Assembly: GCA_037445555.1 (NCBI GenBank) | Contig: JBBIKG010000006.1 | Span: 62,001-126,000 of the forward strand | Source: JAAYJT01 sp037445555 | GTDB lineage: Bacteria > Bacteroidota > Bacteroidia > Bacteroidales > JAAYJT01 | DNA length: 64,000 bases | Direction: 5' to 3' | Shown: in pieces, positions 44,201 to 52,764 of the stretch | Layout of the letters: each line of letters begins with the position of its first letter | How positions within the stretch are numbered: the stretch's first letter is position 1 | Position numbers and translations under genes: made by a program | Notes under the pieces: generated by a model | What the model saw: the letters and a program-made list of their open reading frames with translations, nothing else | The model's database searches: none | What the model was told of the DNA's origin: nothing

Positions 44201-44502
44201 ATTGGAGTAAACGTGGTGCCGTTGTTTACGGTTTTCCAGATATGACCTGAGGCAACACCGACATAATATTCGCTGTAACTATTTGGGTTCACTGCAAAAT
44301 CAGCGATTCGGCCCGAGGCGAAGGCCGGTCCTATTCCACGCCATTTCAGCCCGCTCAGCGAGGAGGACTTAAGAGTATCTACTGCGGTTGTTGTTTCTCT
44401 GGCCGGAGCCTTTTTCTGTGCATTTGAAATCATGCTTAAACCCACGACGACCGATAACAGAAAGATCAATCGCATCGTCTTACGATAGTGTGTAAAGTTC
44501 AT
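41203..44502 (-). CDS. Exported Asp-box (BNR/sortilin-like) propeller protein
   Basis: A 1099-residue exported protein built from two beta-propeller-like parts rich in Asp-box repeats (S/T-x-D-x-G-x-T-W). Examples are KTDDGGKSWKNM, KTTDGGKTWEKI, KSIDAGKSWQKL, RSDDRGDSWDVI, KSADKGRTWTTI and LSVDGGKTWVRL; about ten are visible. The signal peptide ends near NAQKKAPA. The last ~330 residues form a different, partly helical domain. Such proteins are often annotated as glycosyl hydrolase or sortilin-like, but no catalytic residues can be assigned here. I see no T9SS domain. It stands alone, facing the GLPGLI gene. Confidence 0.8.
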   Translation of the reverse strand: MNFTHYRKTMRLIFLLSVVVGLSMISNAQKKAPARETTTAVDTLKSSSLSGLKWRGIGPAFASGRIADFAVNPNSYSEYYVGVASGHIWKTVNNGTTFTPIFDNYGVYAIGAITMDPNNPFVVWAGTGENNHQRALGYGNGVYKTDDGGKSWKNMGLKNSRQIGEILIDPRNSNIVYVAAEGSAWGPGGDRGLYKTTDGGKTWEKILNVSENTGINNVVFDPRNPDVLFATSEQRRRHVWGKIGGGPESAVYKSIDAGKSWQKLTRGLPSGHVGGMGIAVSPVNPDIIYIIAEAADDNGGFFRSTDRGASFEKMSSYNASGQYYNVIFCDPVNPDKVFSMDVVSKVTYDGGKTWNNLSTSQRHVDDHAFWIDPRNTRHWMIGGDGGIYETWDDGQTFIHKTNLPVTQFYRVNVDDTKPFYWVYGGTQDNNSQGGPSRNTTREGVSSCEWIVTLGGDGFWQAIEKGNPDIVYSAYQYGNISRYDKRSAERVRIRPEPRKGELTYKWNWDAPFILSHHMPTRLYMGAERLFRSDDRGDSWDVISPDLTRGEDRNQFKIMDKYWPSNAVMKNVSTSQWGTIVSLAESPLKKGLLFVGTDDGLIQITEDDGNTWFKASSFAGVPEYTYVSDILPSRFDENVVYASFNNIKRDDFKPYLLKSADKGRTWTTIAANLPNETVHTIAQDFVNPDLLFVGTEFSFYLSVDGGKTWVRLNSGLPDIAVRDITIHEGENDLVIATFGRGFYILDDYSPLRKITTAALKENKAILFPVKNALMYLEAGGSTGSGHTFYTAPNPPFGAIFTYYLKDIPRTLKQERLRKEKDLFEKSLPIPQPTKDILDAEEREVAPYLLFTIRDDKGEVVRKLYETPKQGMNRINWRLRYDNPAFMPSERGTGRGIAANADGAMILPGNYSVKMELVHNNKVIASTDEVNFRTVVLNNTTLPAQNREELTDFISNVADLRRVTEGSQRYLAELKSRNEAIRQTLQNMTEAPSELITQSRKLGNDILDIEFKFSGTRAQASAEEVPPEQASISHRMGAITASLWTSSSNPTQTMKSNYSIVKESMTGIISEIQSIADVIKKVESKLDELYAPYTPGRLPKLR

Positions 44503-44539
44503 AATTCAATGAGGTTAGGTGAGTGTAAAAATTATATCA

Positions 44540-44547
44540 CAAATATA
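44540..44547 (-). promoter_or_regulatory. Predicted -7 box of the Asp-box protein gene
   Basis: The minus strand reads TATATTTG, a full match to TAnnTTTG, about 38 nt before the ATG. At 19-nt spacing the sequence is TTT, not TTG. Confidence 0.4.
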
Positions 44548-44867
44548 GTCTTTTCGATAAAAAGTTAAACTCATATACATATTCTGCTTCCGTCAGCTGA
44601 ATTATTTAGTATTAACCACGGGTGCTGGCGTGACGAAATTTAAAGAATTCTTGCGATATGGCGCAATTTTTTTGAAGAACCTGTGTCTACTGTAATGAGT
44701 TATTAAAAGTATACCGGAACCCGAGATCAAACAACAATGACATAATTACTGTTGATTGACAACAAAAACCGTAACCATTGTTGAGTTAAAAACTGCGGTT
44801 TAACAAAATTTAACGTTAATTAACTGAATATCAAACCATAAAAATCAAAAAGGATAACTGTCATCAC

Positions 44868-44875
44868 TATTTTTG
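44868..44875 (+). promoter_or_regulatory. Predicted -7 box of the GLPGLI operon
   Basis: TATTTTTG matches TAnnTTTG and lies 32 nt before the ATG at 44908. No TTG stands at the usual -33 spacing. Confidence 0.4.
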
Positions 44876-44907
44876 TAGCGTAACCACCAAAACAATCGAA
44901 TCAAATT

Positions 44908-45672
44908 ATGAAGAAAGCAGTTCTGACATTCTTAGCCGTGGGCATGATTGCTCCGGTGTTTGCCCAAGAAAACACATCAGGGGTTGTAAAATATGAGAAG
45001 ATCGTACAAATCGAAATAACCTTAAGAGGCGATGCAGCTCGCTACCAGGACATGGTACCTCGTGAACGCAAAATGCCCAAAGAACTCATTTTTAATGAAA
45101 AGGCATCATATTTCCGCAATGTGCCTCGTAGTAATGATGAAGCTATGATCGAAGAAAGCTCAGGGAGTGGCGGACATGGTCCGGGCGGAGGTATGCGTAG
45201 GATGGCTTTCATGATGGAGCCCGAAGATATTATCTACCATAACATCGACTCAAAGAAATTGACAGAGCAACGTGACTTCATGACACGGAAATTCCTTATT
45301 GAAGCGCAAACCGATACCATTAAATGGCGCCTGACAGGAAAGCAAAAAATGATTTTGAACTATATGTGTATGGAAGCGGAATTGGTTAACAGTCCCAAGA
45401 AAACCATCGCCTGGTTCACCCCTATAATTCCTGTTCAGAGCGGGCCGGATGGTTTTGCTGGCCTGCCGGGTCTCATTCTGTCCGTGGATATTGACAACGG
45501 CAAGACAATCCTCAATGCTACCTCGGTTGAGCTTAAACCTATCGCCTCTTCCGATCTGGTCGTCCCGAAAGAAGGGAAAAAGGTTACGCGCAGCGAATAC
45601 GACAAGATGGTAGCCGATAAGATGAAAGAGATGCAGGAGAATAGTGGTGGGGCAATCAGAATACGCTTCTAA
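44908..45672 (+). CDS. GLPGLI family protein
   Basis: A 254-residue exported protein named after its own signature: FAGLPGLILSVD is present (GLPGLI at residues 185-190). The signal peptide is MKKAVLTFLAVGMIAPVFAQ. A YEKIVQIEI strand and a Gly/His-rich loop (SGSGGHGPGGGMRR) precede the signature. The molecular function of the family is not established, although the genes typically precede a TonB-receptor-like outer-membrane protein, as here (51 nt to the next ATG). The pair probably forms one export or secretion unit at the outer membrane. Confidence 0.92.
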   Translation: MKKAVLTFLAVGMIAPVFAQENTSGVVKYEKIVQIEITLRGDAARYQDMVPRERKMPKELIFNEKASYFRNVPRSNDEAMIEESSGSGGHGPGGGMRRMAFMMEPEDIIYHNIDSKKLTEQRDFMTRKFLIEAQTDTIKWRLTGKQKMILNYMCMEAELVNSPKKTIAWFTPIIPVQSGPDGFAGLPGLILSVDIDNGKTILNATSVELKPIASSDLVVPKEGKKVTRSEYDKMVADKMKEMQENSGGAIRIRF

Positions 45673-45723
45673 ACACCATCTGACAACAACTAAAACATTA
45701 AAATTTCACCAGATACTTGGATC

Positions 45724-48489
45724 ATGAAAAAACTTCTATCAGTCATCTTAATAAGCCTGCCCCTGCTTGCAGTCAGCCAATCACAAACCTATACAGGCGA
45801 GGTTAAAGATCCCAACGGAAATCCATTACTTTATGCAACAGTTGCGTTGCTGAAACCTGTTGATTCAACTCTGCAGCATTTTGCCATCACAAACGCCGAG
45901 GGAAAATTCCAACTGAATAAAATACCCGCCGGCGATTTTGTGATGCAAATTGCCTTTATGGGATACCAGACCTACTCCAAAGCAATCAAACTGTCGTCAC
46001 AGACAGGACCAAATCTGGGAGTTCTTACACTGCAGCCTACCCCCATCAATTTGGGCGAAGTGCAGGTGACCGGCGAACGAGTACCGTTGATAATGAAAAA
46101 AGACACCATCGAGTTTAACGCAGCTGCTTTTAAAACAAACCCCGATGCCGTGGCCGAAGACTTGTTAAAGAAGCTTCCTGGTGTGGAAGTGGATCGCTCA
46201 GGCAATATAAAAGCCATGGGTGAAAATGTGACCAAAGTTTTGGTTGATGGAAAAGAATTTTTCAGTAACGACCCTAAAGTGGCTACCAAAAACCTGCCGG
46301 CCGAAAGCATCAATAAAGTTCAAGTATTCAACAAAAAATCCGATGAAGCTGAACTACTCGGTATTGACGACAGTGAGTATGAGAAAACAATAAACATTGT
46401 TCTGAAACCCGACATGAAGAAAGCAGTGTTTGGCGATGTAAGAGGTGGCGGGGGGTTGCCTGAATATTACCTGGGTAACGGTAAGGTGTATCGGTTCACC
46501 GAAAAGCAACAGTTGGCTGCCCTCGGACAATTAAACAATGTGAATCGGATTGGGTTCAGCTTTAGGGATTACATCGACTTCAACGGAGGAATTAGGAACG
46601 TGATGGGCGATCGTGGCTCGCTTGATGATATGAGCGTACCGGTTGATTTTGGACGGCCAGTAAACGGAAAGGTTACTGCCGGAGCTCTGGGCGTCAACTA
46701 CTCGTATGAGATAGTAAAAGACAACCGGATCAATGTGAGCTATATGGGTAACGGCACAGACAATGCTATTGAACAGACTACCTACACCCGTAACTTCACT
46801 CCTACCCGCAACTTTGAGCAAAATTCTAACGAAAATGGATCAGGTGAGAACCGAAACCATTTGTTCAATCTGGGATGGAGAAATAAATCCAATCCCAAGC
46901 AGCATTTCATGCTGAATGGTATTGCAACCATAACCAACTCAAATTCCATTTCGGCAGCAATTACTGAAACCCTGTTGAGCAATGTCATGGTTAATCAGCT
47001 TAATAATATGACCACAAGCGATTCGAAGCAAATGAACACCTCACTCGATGGCTCTTTGCTCATCAGAGGAAATGAAAACTGGAGAATGCTAAAGCTTAGT
47101 GGTAATGTGCGATACAACCAGAGTCTGCGTGAAAACGACTGGAATAATATCACCAAGGTCTTCAATAATCCTCTGATTACAGTCCCTATCATCGAAAACC
47201 AGTTTTCGGATAACGACTCGAAACTGATGCAGGGAACCTTTACAGTTACCGGCCTCAGGCGTATGAGTACCACACTATACCTTGAACCTACATTGAGATC
47301 GGGGCTCACAAGCGATGTACTCGACCGTCAGCAGGGCTTTCAGATTGATGTGCCCACCATAGTGATCGATTCGCTCAGCCCCCGGATTGAAAGGGAATAC
47401 CAATGGATCAGACCGCGGTTATTATTGAAAAAGTTCTCGAAAAAAACACGTTTCACTGTAGGACTCGAATACGAAATCGGAAGACAGATGAATACCTTGC
47501 GTGATAATTCTCAGGTCAGTCTCAATACCTCGCGCCTACTGCCACAGGCCATGTGGGAATATGAATACGCTACCGGCAAAAGGGTGTCGGCACGTTATTT
47601 CACCTCAACCAATCTTCCGGGTACGCTGCAACTCCTCCCGATCATTAGTACAAGCAACCCCTTGGCTCTCAGCTATGGAAACCGGAACCTCAAACCCGAA
47701 TACAGCCATCGGGCCAACCTGTCATGGGTATATTTTGACCAGTTTTCGTTCACCTCGCTGTTTACCAACATAAGTGCAAGCTATACCAAGAATAAAATCA
47801 ACCGGTCAATAACCGTGGGCGACAATCTGAAACAGGTGATCAGGCTGGTAAATGTGCCTGAAGATTATACCGCTTCGATGTTTTCCAACTTCTCCACACC
47901 GATCCGTCCCTTGGGCATTAATATCAGCCTAGGTCTGAACGAAAGCTGGAACCGGGGTATGAGCTATGTCAACAGCATTGCCAACATCAACACAAATCTA
48001 TCGCACAGCCTGCAGCTGCGTTTCGACAACCGTAAAAAAGACAAGGTAGATGTTGAAATCGGAGGCCGGATCAGTTATACGGATGCCAAATATTCGATTC
48101 AAAGCCAGTTGAACCGCTCCTACTTCAGCTACTCTACGTTTGGCGATTTCCGCTACACTCCTTCAACAAAGTTGAACATGAGGATATCGGCCGATCTCAC
48201 CAAATACAACGATCAGAGTTTTAACGCCTCGCTTACAGTTCCATTGATCAGTGGAGAAATAAGCTACTCATTCCTGGCCAACAACCGGGCTGTGATTACC
48301 CTCGAAGGTTACGATCTGCTGAATAAGAATACAGGCATCACACGCAGCAGCGAGCTCAATTACCTGCGTGAGGTTCGGTCAAGCACCATCGGCCGTTATA
48401 TTTTGCTGTCTTTCAAATATCGCCTCAACAAATTCGGAGTTGAGCGCACAGGCGGCCCCGACCGGGTAATTGAAATAAGAGGCAGATAG
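45724..48489 (+). CDS. TonB-receptor-like outer-membrane beta-barrel protein
   Basis: A 921-residue outer-membrane protein. After the signal peptide comes a carboxypeptidase-regulatory-like sandwich (about 20-110; YTGEVKDPNGNPLLYATV). A plug-like domain (about 115-240; LLKKLPGVEVD, TKVLVDGKEFF) follows, then a long barrel with alternating aromatic strands up to the C-terminus. The C-terminal residue is not the usual aromatic one; it ends EIRGR. No conserved TonB box can be pointed to, so energy coupling is uncertain. It follows the GLPGLI gene, its usual partner in Bacteroidota. The transported or exported substrate is unknown. Confidence 0.85.
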   Translation: MKKLLSVILISLPLLAVSQSQTYTGEVKDPNGNPLLYATVALLKPVDSTLQHFAITNAEGKFQLNKIPAGDFVMQIAFMGYQTYSKAIKLSSQTGPNLGVLTLQPTPINLGEVQVTGERVPLIMKKDTIEFNAAAFKTNPDAVAEDLLKKLPGVEVDRSGNIKAMGENVTKVLVDGKEFFSNDPKVATKNLPAESINKVQVFNKKSDEAELLGIDDSEYEKTINIVLKPDMKKAVFGDVRGGGGLPEYYLGNGKVYRFTEKQQLAALGQLNNVNRIGFSFRDYIDFNGGIRNVMGDRGSLDDMSVPVDFGRPVNGKVTAGALGVNYSYEIVKDNRINVSYMGNGTDNAIEQTTYTRNFTPTRNFEQNSNENGSGENRNHLFNLGWRNKSNPKQHFMLNGIATITNSNSISAAITETLLSNVMVNQLNNMTTSDSKQMNTSLDGSLLIRGNENWRMLKLSGNVRYNQSLRENDWNNITKVFNNPLITVPIIENQFSDNDSKLMQGTFTVTGLRRMSTTLYLEPTLRSGLTSDVLDRQQGFQIDVPTIVIDSLSPRIEREYQWIRPRLLLKKFSKKTRFTVGLEYEIGRQMNTLRDNSQVSLNTSRLLPQAMWEYEYATGKRVSARYFTSTNLPGTLQLLPIISTSNPLALSYGNRNLKPEYSHRANLSWVYFDQFSFTSLFTNISASYTKNKINRSITVGDNLKQVIRLVNVPEDYTASMFSNFSTPIRPLGINISLGLNESWNRGMSYVNSIANINTNLSHSLQLRFDNRKKDKVDVEIGGRISYTDAKYSIQSQLNRSYFSYSTFGDFRYTPSTKLNMRISADLTKYNDQSFNASLTVPLISGEISYSFLANNRAVITLEGYDLLNKNTGITRSSELNYLREVRSSTIGRYILLSFKYRLNKFGVERTGGPDRVIEIRGR

Positions 48490-48547
48490 CCCTATCAATT
48501 TGATATTGGTTTTTAGCTATCTTTATAGTCTGTACCTGAGACTATGT

Positions 48548-49696
48548 ATGAAAGTTAAAATCAACTTCATGCGGCTTTTTACTACAATAATCGGCTGCAT
48601 TATTCTCGCTGAAACCTACGGACAAACTTCCCTTGAGGGAAGTTTTGTCTTTGACGGGGAACTGCGATCCTACCGAGTGTACATTCCGGCCGTGTACAAT
48701 CGAGGCGGCCCGGTACCCCTGCTTCTTAACTTACATGGATATGGGTCGAGCAATGTAGAGCAGCAGCTGTATAGCAATTTTACACCCATTGCCGACACCG
48801 CCGGATTCATCATGGTTTTACCCAATGGCACGACAGATCTGGCAGGTCGTCGGTTCTGGAATACATTCGGCGGGGCTACAGTGGATGATGTAGGTTTTAT
48901 TGCAAGCCTCATTGATACCATCAGCAGCCGTTACAGCATCGATCGAAACCGGATTTACAGCACCGGAATGAGCAATGGCGGCTTTATGAGTTATGAGCTG
49001 GCCTGCTCGCTCAGCCATCGTATTGCAGCCATCGCCTCAGTTACTGGCAGCATGATCTGGTCGAAATATTATAATTGCCAGCCGCTGCGTCCGGTGCCTG
49101 TGATGCAGATTCATGGTACAGCCGATGGTACAGTGACTTATACAGGCAACATACTCTTTGTACATATTGACAGCCTGGTGGCAAAATGGGTTAGAATGAA
49201 TAGTTGCAGCACTCCACCGACTGTCATCCCGATACCCGACATAAACAAAACCGATAATTGTACCGCAGAGAGACACATCTACACAGGAGGAAGAAATAGT
49301 AGTTCAGTTGAATTCTTCAAGGTCTTCGGAGGTGGGCATTCATGGCCGGGAGCACCCATCAATATCAATGTCACCTGCATGGATTTCAATGCAAGTGCCG
49401 AGATCTGGAGGTTTCTCAGGACATTCCGGCTCGACAGGCACACTACCAATAATGATTTTGACATTTCGCCGAAACAGCCGAAGGTGTTCCCAAATCCGTC
49501 GCAGGGAAGTGTAAGCATCAGACTCGCAGCTTCGGGTGCTGCGGCCGTATCGGTGTACAATCCCGTTGGCCAGCTAATTATGTCCTTGCAGACAAAAGAG
49601 CAGACAGTTGTCATTAACCTTGTTTCAAATGGATTACACCTTATTCAGGTGCATCAAAACGGGAAATCGTTCAACACCTTACTGTACAACTACTAA
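48548..49696 (+). CDS. Secreted CE1/PHB-depolymerase-type esterase with T9SS domain
   Basis: A 382-residue exported alpha/beta hydrolase. The oxyanion region LNLHGYGSSN, the nucleophile elbow GMSNGG (Ser), the aspartate in HGTADGTV and the histidine in GGGHSWPG complete the triad of the CE1/LpqC type. Members include PHB depolymerases and feruloyl or acetyl esterases. The C-terminus is a type A T9SS domain (KVFPNPSQGSVSI to LYNY). The frame is open up to a TTG at 48500, but a TATCTTTA box at 48518-48525 and the signal peptide favour the ATG at 48548 (or 48569). The gene precedes a decayed glycoside hydrolase, so the pair may have acted on an acylated glycan. Confidence 0.87.
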   Translation: MKVKINFMRLFTTIIGCIILAETYGQTSLEGSFVFDGELRSYRVYIPAVYNRGGPVPLLLNLHGYGSSNVEQQLYSNFTPIADTAGFIMVLPNGTTDLAGRRFWNTFGGATVDDVGFIASLIDTISSRYSIDRNRIYSTGMSNGGFMSYELACSLSHRIAAIASVTGSMIWSKYYNCQPLRPVPVMQIHGTADGTVTYTGNILFVHIDSLVAKWVRMNSCSTPPTVIPIPDINKTDNCTAERHIYTGGRNSSSVEFFKVFGGGHSWPGAPININVTCMDFNASAEIWRFLRTFRLDRHTTNNDFDISPKQPKVFPNPSQGSVSIRLAASGAAAVSVYNPVGQLIMSLQTKEQTVVINLVSNGLHLIQVHQNGKSFNTLLYNY

Positions 49697-49719
49697 AATT
49701 GAGGTACCATAATTATAAA

Positions 49720-51696
49720 AAGGACATGGCTATCGATACCATTGCTGTTGGTTAGATCTTTCCTGTACGGTTATTCCATTCTGTTCGAACTCAAGAGCCC
49801 GGACAGCTTCCTGGTAGTTAGTATCGACAAACACAAGAATATCACCTGGAAAGCCATCCTGACCGGGCACTTCGCCATTGCACAGGCTGAGTTGCTATTA
49901 TTCCTGAAGGACTCAGAGCTATCGGCGTCGATGCCAAGGTGAGGTATGCGAAAACCCAAACAGTAGCTACGCAAATCAAACCCGTTGTTCCACTCAAGAA
50001 TGAGCTGATTACTGATCACTACAACGAGATAACCAAAGTGTTCAGCGATGGAAACTCGCTCATTTTCAGGGCATATAACAAGGGTATGGTCTTTCGCTGA
50101 GCGACAATCTAGCGCAATAATCTGAAGATAGAAAACGAAGTACTCAGGCTCACATTTCCGGGGCAAACCATCTCCTGGTTTTACCTCAAACGCAGTTACT
50201 ATTTGTATTTTGAGCAACAATTCACCTTTTCAAGGATAGACACACTGAAGACGGACGTTTTCAGTGCCCTGCCGCTGTTGCTTAAAACCGGTGAGGTTGT
50301 AAAAATCAGGATTTCAAAAGTCTATCCGCGTGATTATCCAGCTATGTTTCTGAAAAACAACGGGGCCAATGCCCTTGAAGCTATCTTTCCTCCGGTCGTT
50401 CTCGAAGCTCTCCCCAACGCTACTCGGTGGCCAGACCGAAATGAGATTATCAGCAAAACGGCCCCCTATATCGCAGAAACCGTTATGAATCGATTGTTTC
50501 CATGGAGTGTTTTTAGTATAGCTGAAAATGATAAAGCATTTTTTCCCAGCTAGTTGAGTTATGAACTATCGCGTGATTGTTCCATTAAAAACACCGAATG
50601 GATACCACCGGGGATGTGGCATAGGATTGGTATTGTGCCGTCAACATAAAAGGAGTTGATTTTGCATCGGGGCTTAACACACATACTTACAAATATTACA
50701 CCGACTTTACCTCTGCCTTTGGAATTGAATACATAATAATCGATGAGGGCTGCAGAAAATCATCTACCAACCTGTTCGAGTCGAATGCCAAACTTGACCT
50801 GCAGGCAATCCTACTATGCGGAAAAACCAAAAATGTAGGTGTGATAATGTGGGTGCTTAGGAAACCCCTTTTGGCCGACCCTGAAAACTGCTTCGAATCT
50901 AAAGCAGTTGGGGGGTGAAGGGTGTAAAGGTCGATTTCATGCAGATGGTGGATCAGGCAATGGTAAATATAGATAAGCAAATAGCACGGGAGGCTGCCAA
51001 TTTTGATTTGCTGGTCGATTTTCATACTATATCTAAACCGAACGGTCTTCACCCTTAACATCCCGATGTAATTTCATTTGAGGTTGTAATGGGTGGCCAA
51101 CATAATCAATGGAGCAGTACTATTACGCCTGACCACAACCTGATTTTACCATTTACCCATAAGCTAACCGGGCCCGTGGATTATACCCCAGATGAAATGA
51201 GTAACCGCAACAAGGATGATTTTCTGATCAGTTTTACCTGCCTATGAGCCAAGGTACACGAAGTCATGGGTCAGCCATATATGTCATATACGAGAGCCCT
51301 TTGCATATGCTTTTCGACGACCTACAGCCTGTAAACAGGATCCTGTGTTCACGATGTTCATCACACAACTCCCGGTAACATGGGATGAAACTAAAATTAT
51401 CGAAGCCTCTGTGGGTACTCTACTTGTAGTTGCAAGGCGAAAGTGGGGAATCCGGTATCTTAGTGGAAGGCAGTTTGGAAAGGTGCTGATCTGAAGCTCG
51501 GATGCGGTTTCCGGCCCAACGCGCGATATGAAATGAAGTTGCTGACCGAAGGGAAAATGCCCACAGGCATGCTGAAGATTACAGACACGAAACTATAACG
51601 ATCGTTGACCCAAGCAGACTCAATATCCGTACTGCCTCCGGTGTCGGACTCGTTGCTGAAATTCGCGATACATTGCATAAAGAATACTCTGAATAA
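49720..51696 (+). pseudogene. Decayed GH97 glycoside hydrolase (alpha-glucosidase/alpha-galactosidase family)
   Basis: No long open frame runs here, yet family GH97 signatures appear in order when frames are switched. Near the start are FELKSPDSFLVVSID, then DHYNEITKVF and LIFRAYNKGMVFR. In the middle lie DYPAMFLKNNGANALEAIFP, KTAPYIAETV, RLFPWSVFSIAE and GVDFASGLNTHTYKYYTDF, then GIEYIIIDEG. In the last third are KVDFMQMVDQAMVN, LLVDFHTISKPNGL, WSSTITPDHNLILPFTH, GPVDYTPDEM and GTRSHGSAIYVIYESPLHML. The end ASGVGLVAEIR also fits. Lesions are clear: a TAG at 50551 in frame, a TAG at 50622-50624 where the family has the Trp of VAWDWW, a one-base shift in the G-run before VKVDF, and a TAA just after NGLHP. 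Homology spans the whole usual length (~650 residues). It cannot make a working enzyme. Confidence 0.85.
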
Positions 51697-51757
51697 TTCT
51701 ACCCGTTTAACATAAACTGCCTGACCATCAATAAAATAATTAAATTATTAATTTATG

Positions 51758-51787
51758 TTGAAATGCGGAAAATGAGCCTTATTTTTG
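51758..51787 (+). promoter_or_regulatory. Promoter of the zinc metallopeptidase gene
   Basis: TTG (51758-51760), exactly 19 nt, then TATTTTTG (51780-51787), a full match at both elements of the Bacteroidota consensus. Transcription would start about 25 nt before the ATG at 51817. This is the best promoter match in the window. Confidence 0.7.
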
Positions 51788-51816
51788 TGATACTGATAAT
51801 ATTTTAATGAAAAGTT

Positions 51817-52659
51817 ATGAAATATATAGGTAGGCGAAGAAGCCAGAATGTGGAAGACCGCCGCGGATTGAGTACCGGACGTATGGTTGCCGGAGGTGGA
51901 TTAGGCACCATTGCCATCGTGATTATTGTCATGTTGCTTGGCGGTGATCCGACAGAAGTACTAAATCAGATAGGAGGTTCAGCAAATACTGAGCACATTA
52001 ATACCACACCTGTAGAAGAGGAGATGGCAACATTTGTTTCTGTAGTGCTGGCTGATACAGAAGAAGTGTGGCATAAGCTGTTCAGGCAGATGGGTAAAAC
52101 ATACCGTGAGCCGACCCTGGTGTTGTTCAGGCAGCAAGTGCAATCAGCATGTGGATTTTCAAGTGCAGCCAGTGGTCCGTTTTACTGTTCCGGAGATGGT
52201 AAAATCTATATAGACCTCAGTTTTTGCGATGTGCTCCGCGAAAGATTCGGAGTGCATGGCGATTTTGCCATCGCTTACGTTATTGCCCATGAGGTGGGAC
52301 ATCATGTGCAGAATCTTCTTGGAATACTTGAACAAGTGCAGGAAACAAGGCAGCAGCTTGATCAGGTTGAAGGAAATCAGCTTGCTGTTAAACTCGAGCT
52401 TCAGGCCGACTTCCTGGCCGGTGTGTGGGCACATCACGCCCAAAAAATGCTTGATATTCTGGAAAGCGGAGATATTGAAGAAGCTACTAACGCCGCTTCA
52501 GCCGTGGGAGACGATGCCATACAGATGAAAACACAAGGACGCATTGTTCCGGATGCCTTTACACATGGCACCGCAAAACAACGAAAAACCTGGTTTCTCA
52601 AAGGTTTCCAAACCGGTGATCTAAACGACGGTAATACCTTCCGCCAGGGAGCCGTATAA
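51817..52659 (+). CDS. ypfJ: YpfJ-type neutral zinc metallopeptidase
   Basis: A 280-residue membrane-anchored metallopeptidase. After a basic cytosolic N-terminus (RRRSQNVEDRRG) comes one membrane helix (about 28-41), then the catalytic domain. The zinc motif is H158-E-V-G-H162 in VIAHEVGHHVQNLLG, and ELQADFLAGVWAHH supplies the third ligand region. A CGFSSAASGPFYCSGDGKIYID segment is typical of the family. Substrates are unknown. It is transcribed alone from its own promoter and ends in a hairpin shared with the peroxiredoxin gene. Confidence 0.92.
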   Translation: MKYIGRRRSQNVEDRRGLSTGRMVAGGGLGTIAIVIIVMLLGGDPTEVLNQIGGSANTEHINTTPVEEEMATFVSVVLADTEEVWHKLFRQMGKTYREPTLVLFRQQVQSACGFSSAASGPFYCSGDGKIYIDLSFCDVLRERFGVHGDFAIAYVIAHEVGHHVQNLLGILEQVQETRQQLDQVEGNQLAVKLELQADFLAGVWAHHAQKMLDILESGDIEEATNAASAVGDDAIQMKTQGRIVPDAFTHGTAKQRKTWFLKGFQTGDLNDGNTFRQGAV

Positions 52660-52685
52660 GTCAGCAAGAATTACTTAATTATCCC

Positions 52686-52719
52686 AAAAGAGCTGACCAC
52701 TTGTGTGGCCAGCTCTTTT
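52686..52719. terminator. Bidirectional terminator, ypfJ/peroxiredoxin
   Basis: A stem of 15 positions with one A-C mismatch (52686-52700 with 52705-52719) and loop TTGT, flanked by A- and T-tracts. It lies between two convergent genes, 26 nt past one stop and 45 nt past the other. Confidence 0.8.
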
Positions 52720-52764
52720 GATTACTGCCAAGTTAGTCAAGCAACCTTGATCAACTAACTTCGG

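Larger units (their letters stand above)
44503..44907. other. 405-nt divergent intergenic region
   Basis: An AT-rich stretch between the Asp-box gene and the GLPGLI gene. It holds the predicted -7 boxes of both (44540-44547 minus, 44868-44875 plus). No small gene, RNA or clear repeat was seen in the centre, although several short CAACAA/TTGTTG-type motifs occur around 44730-44790. Confidence 0.6.

Noticed and set aside
49771..50220. 149-residue open frame on the minus strand inside the GH97 relic
   Set aside because: No motif or fold pattern; the plus strand carries ordered GH97 signatures over the same bases, so it is a shadow.
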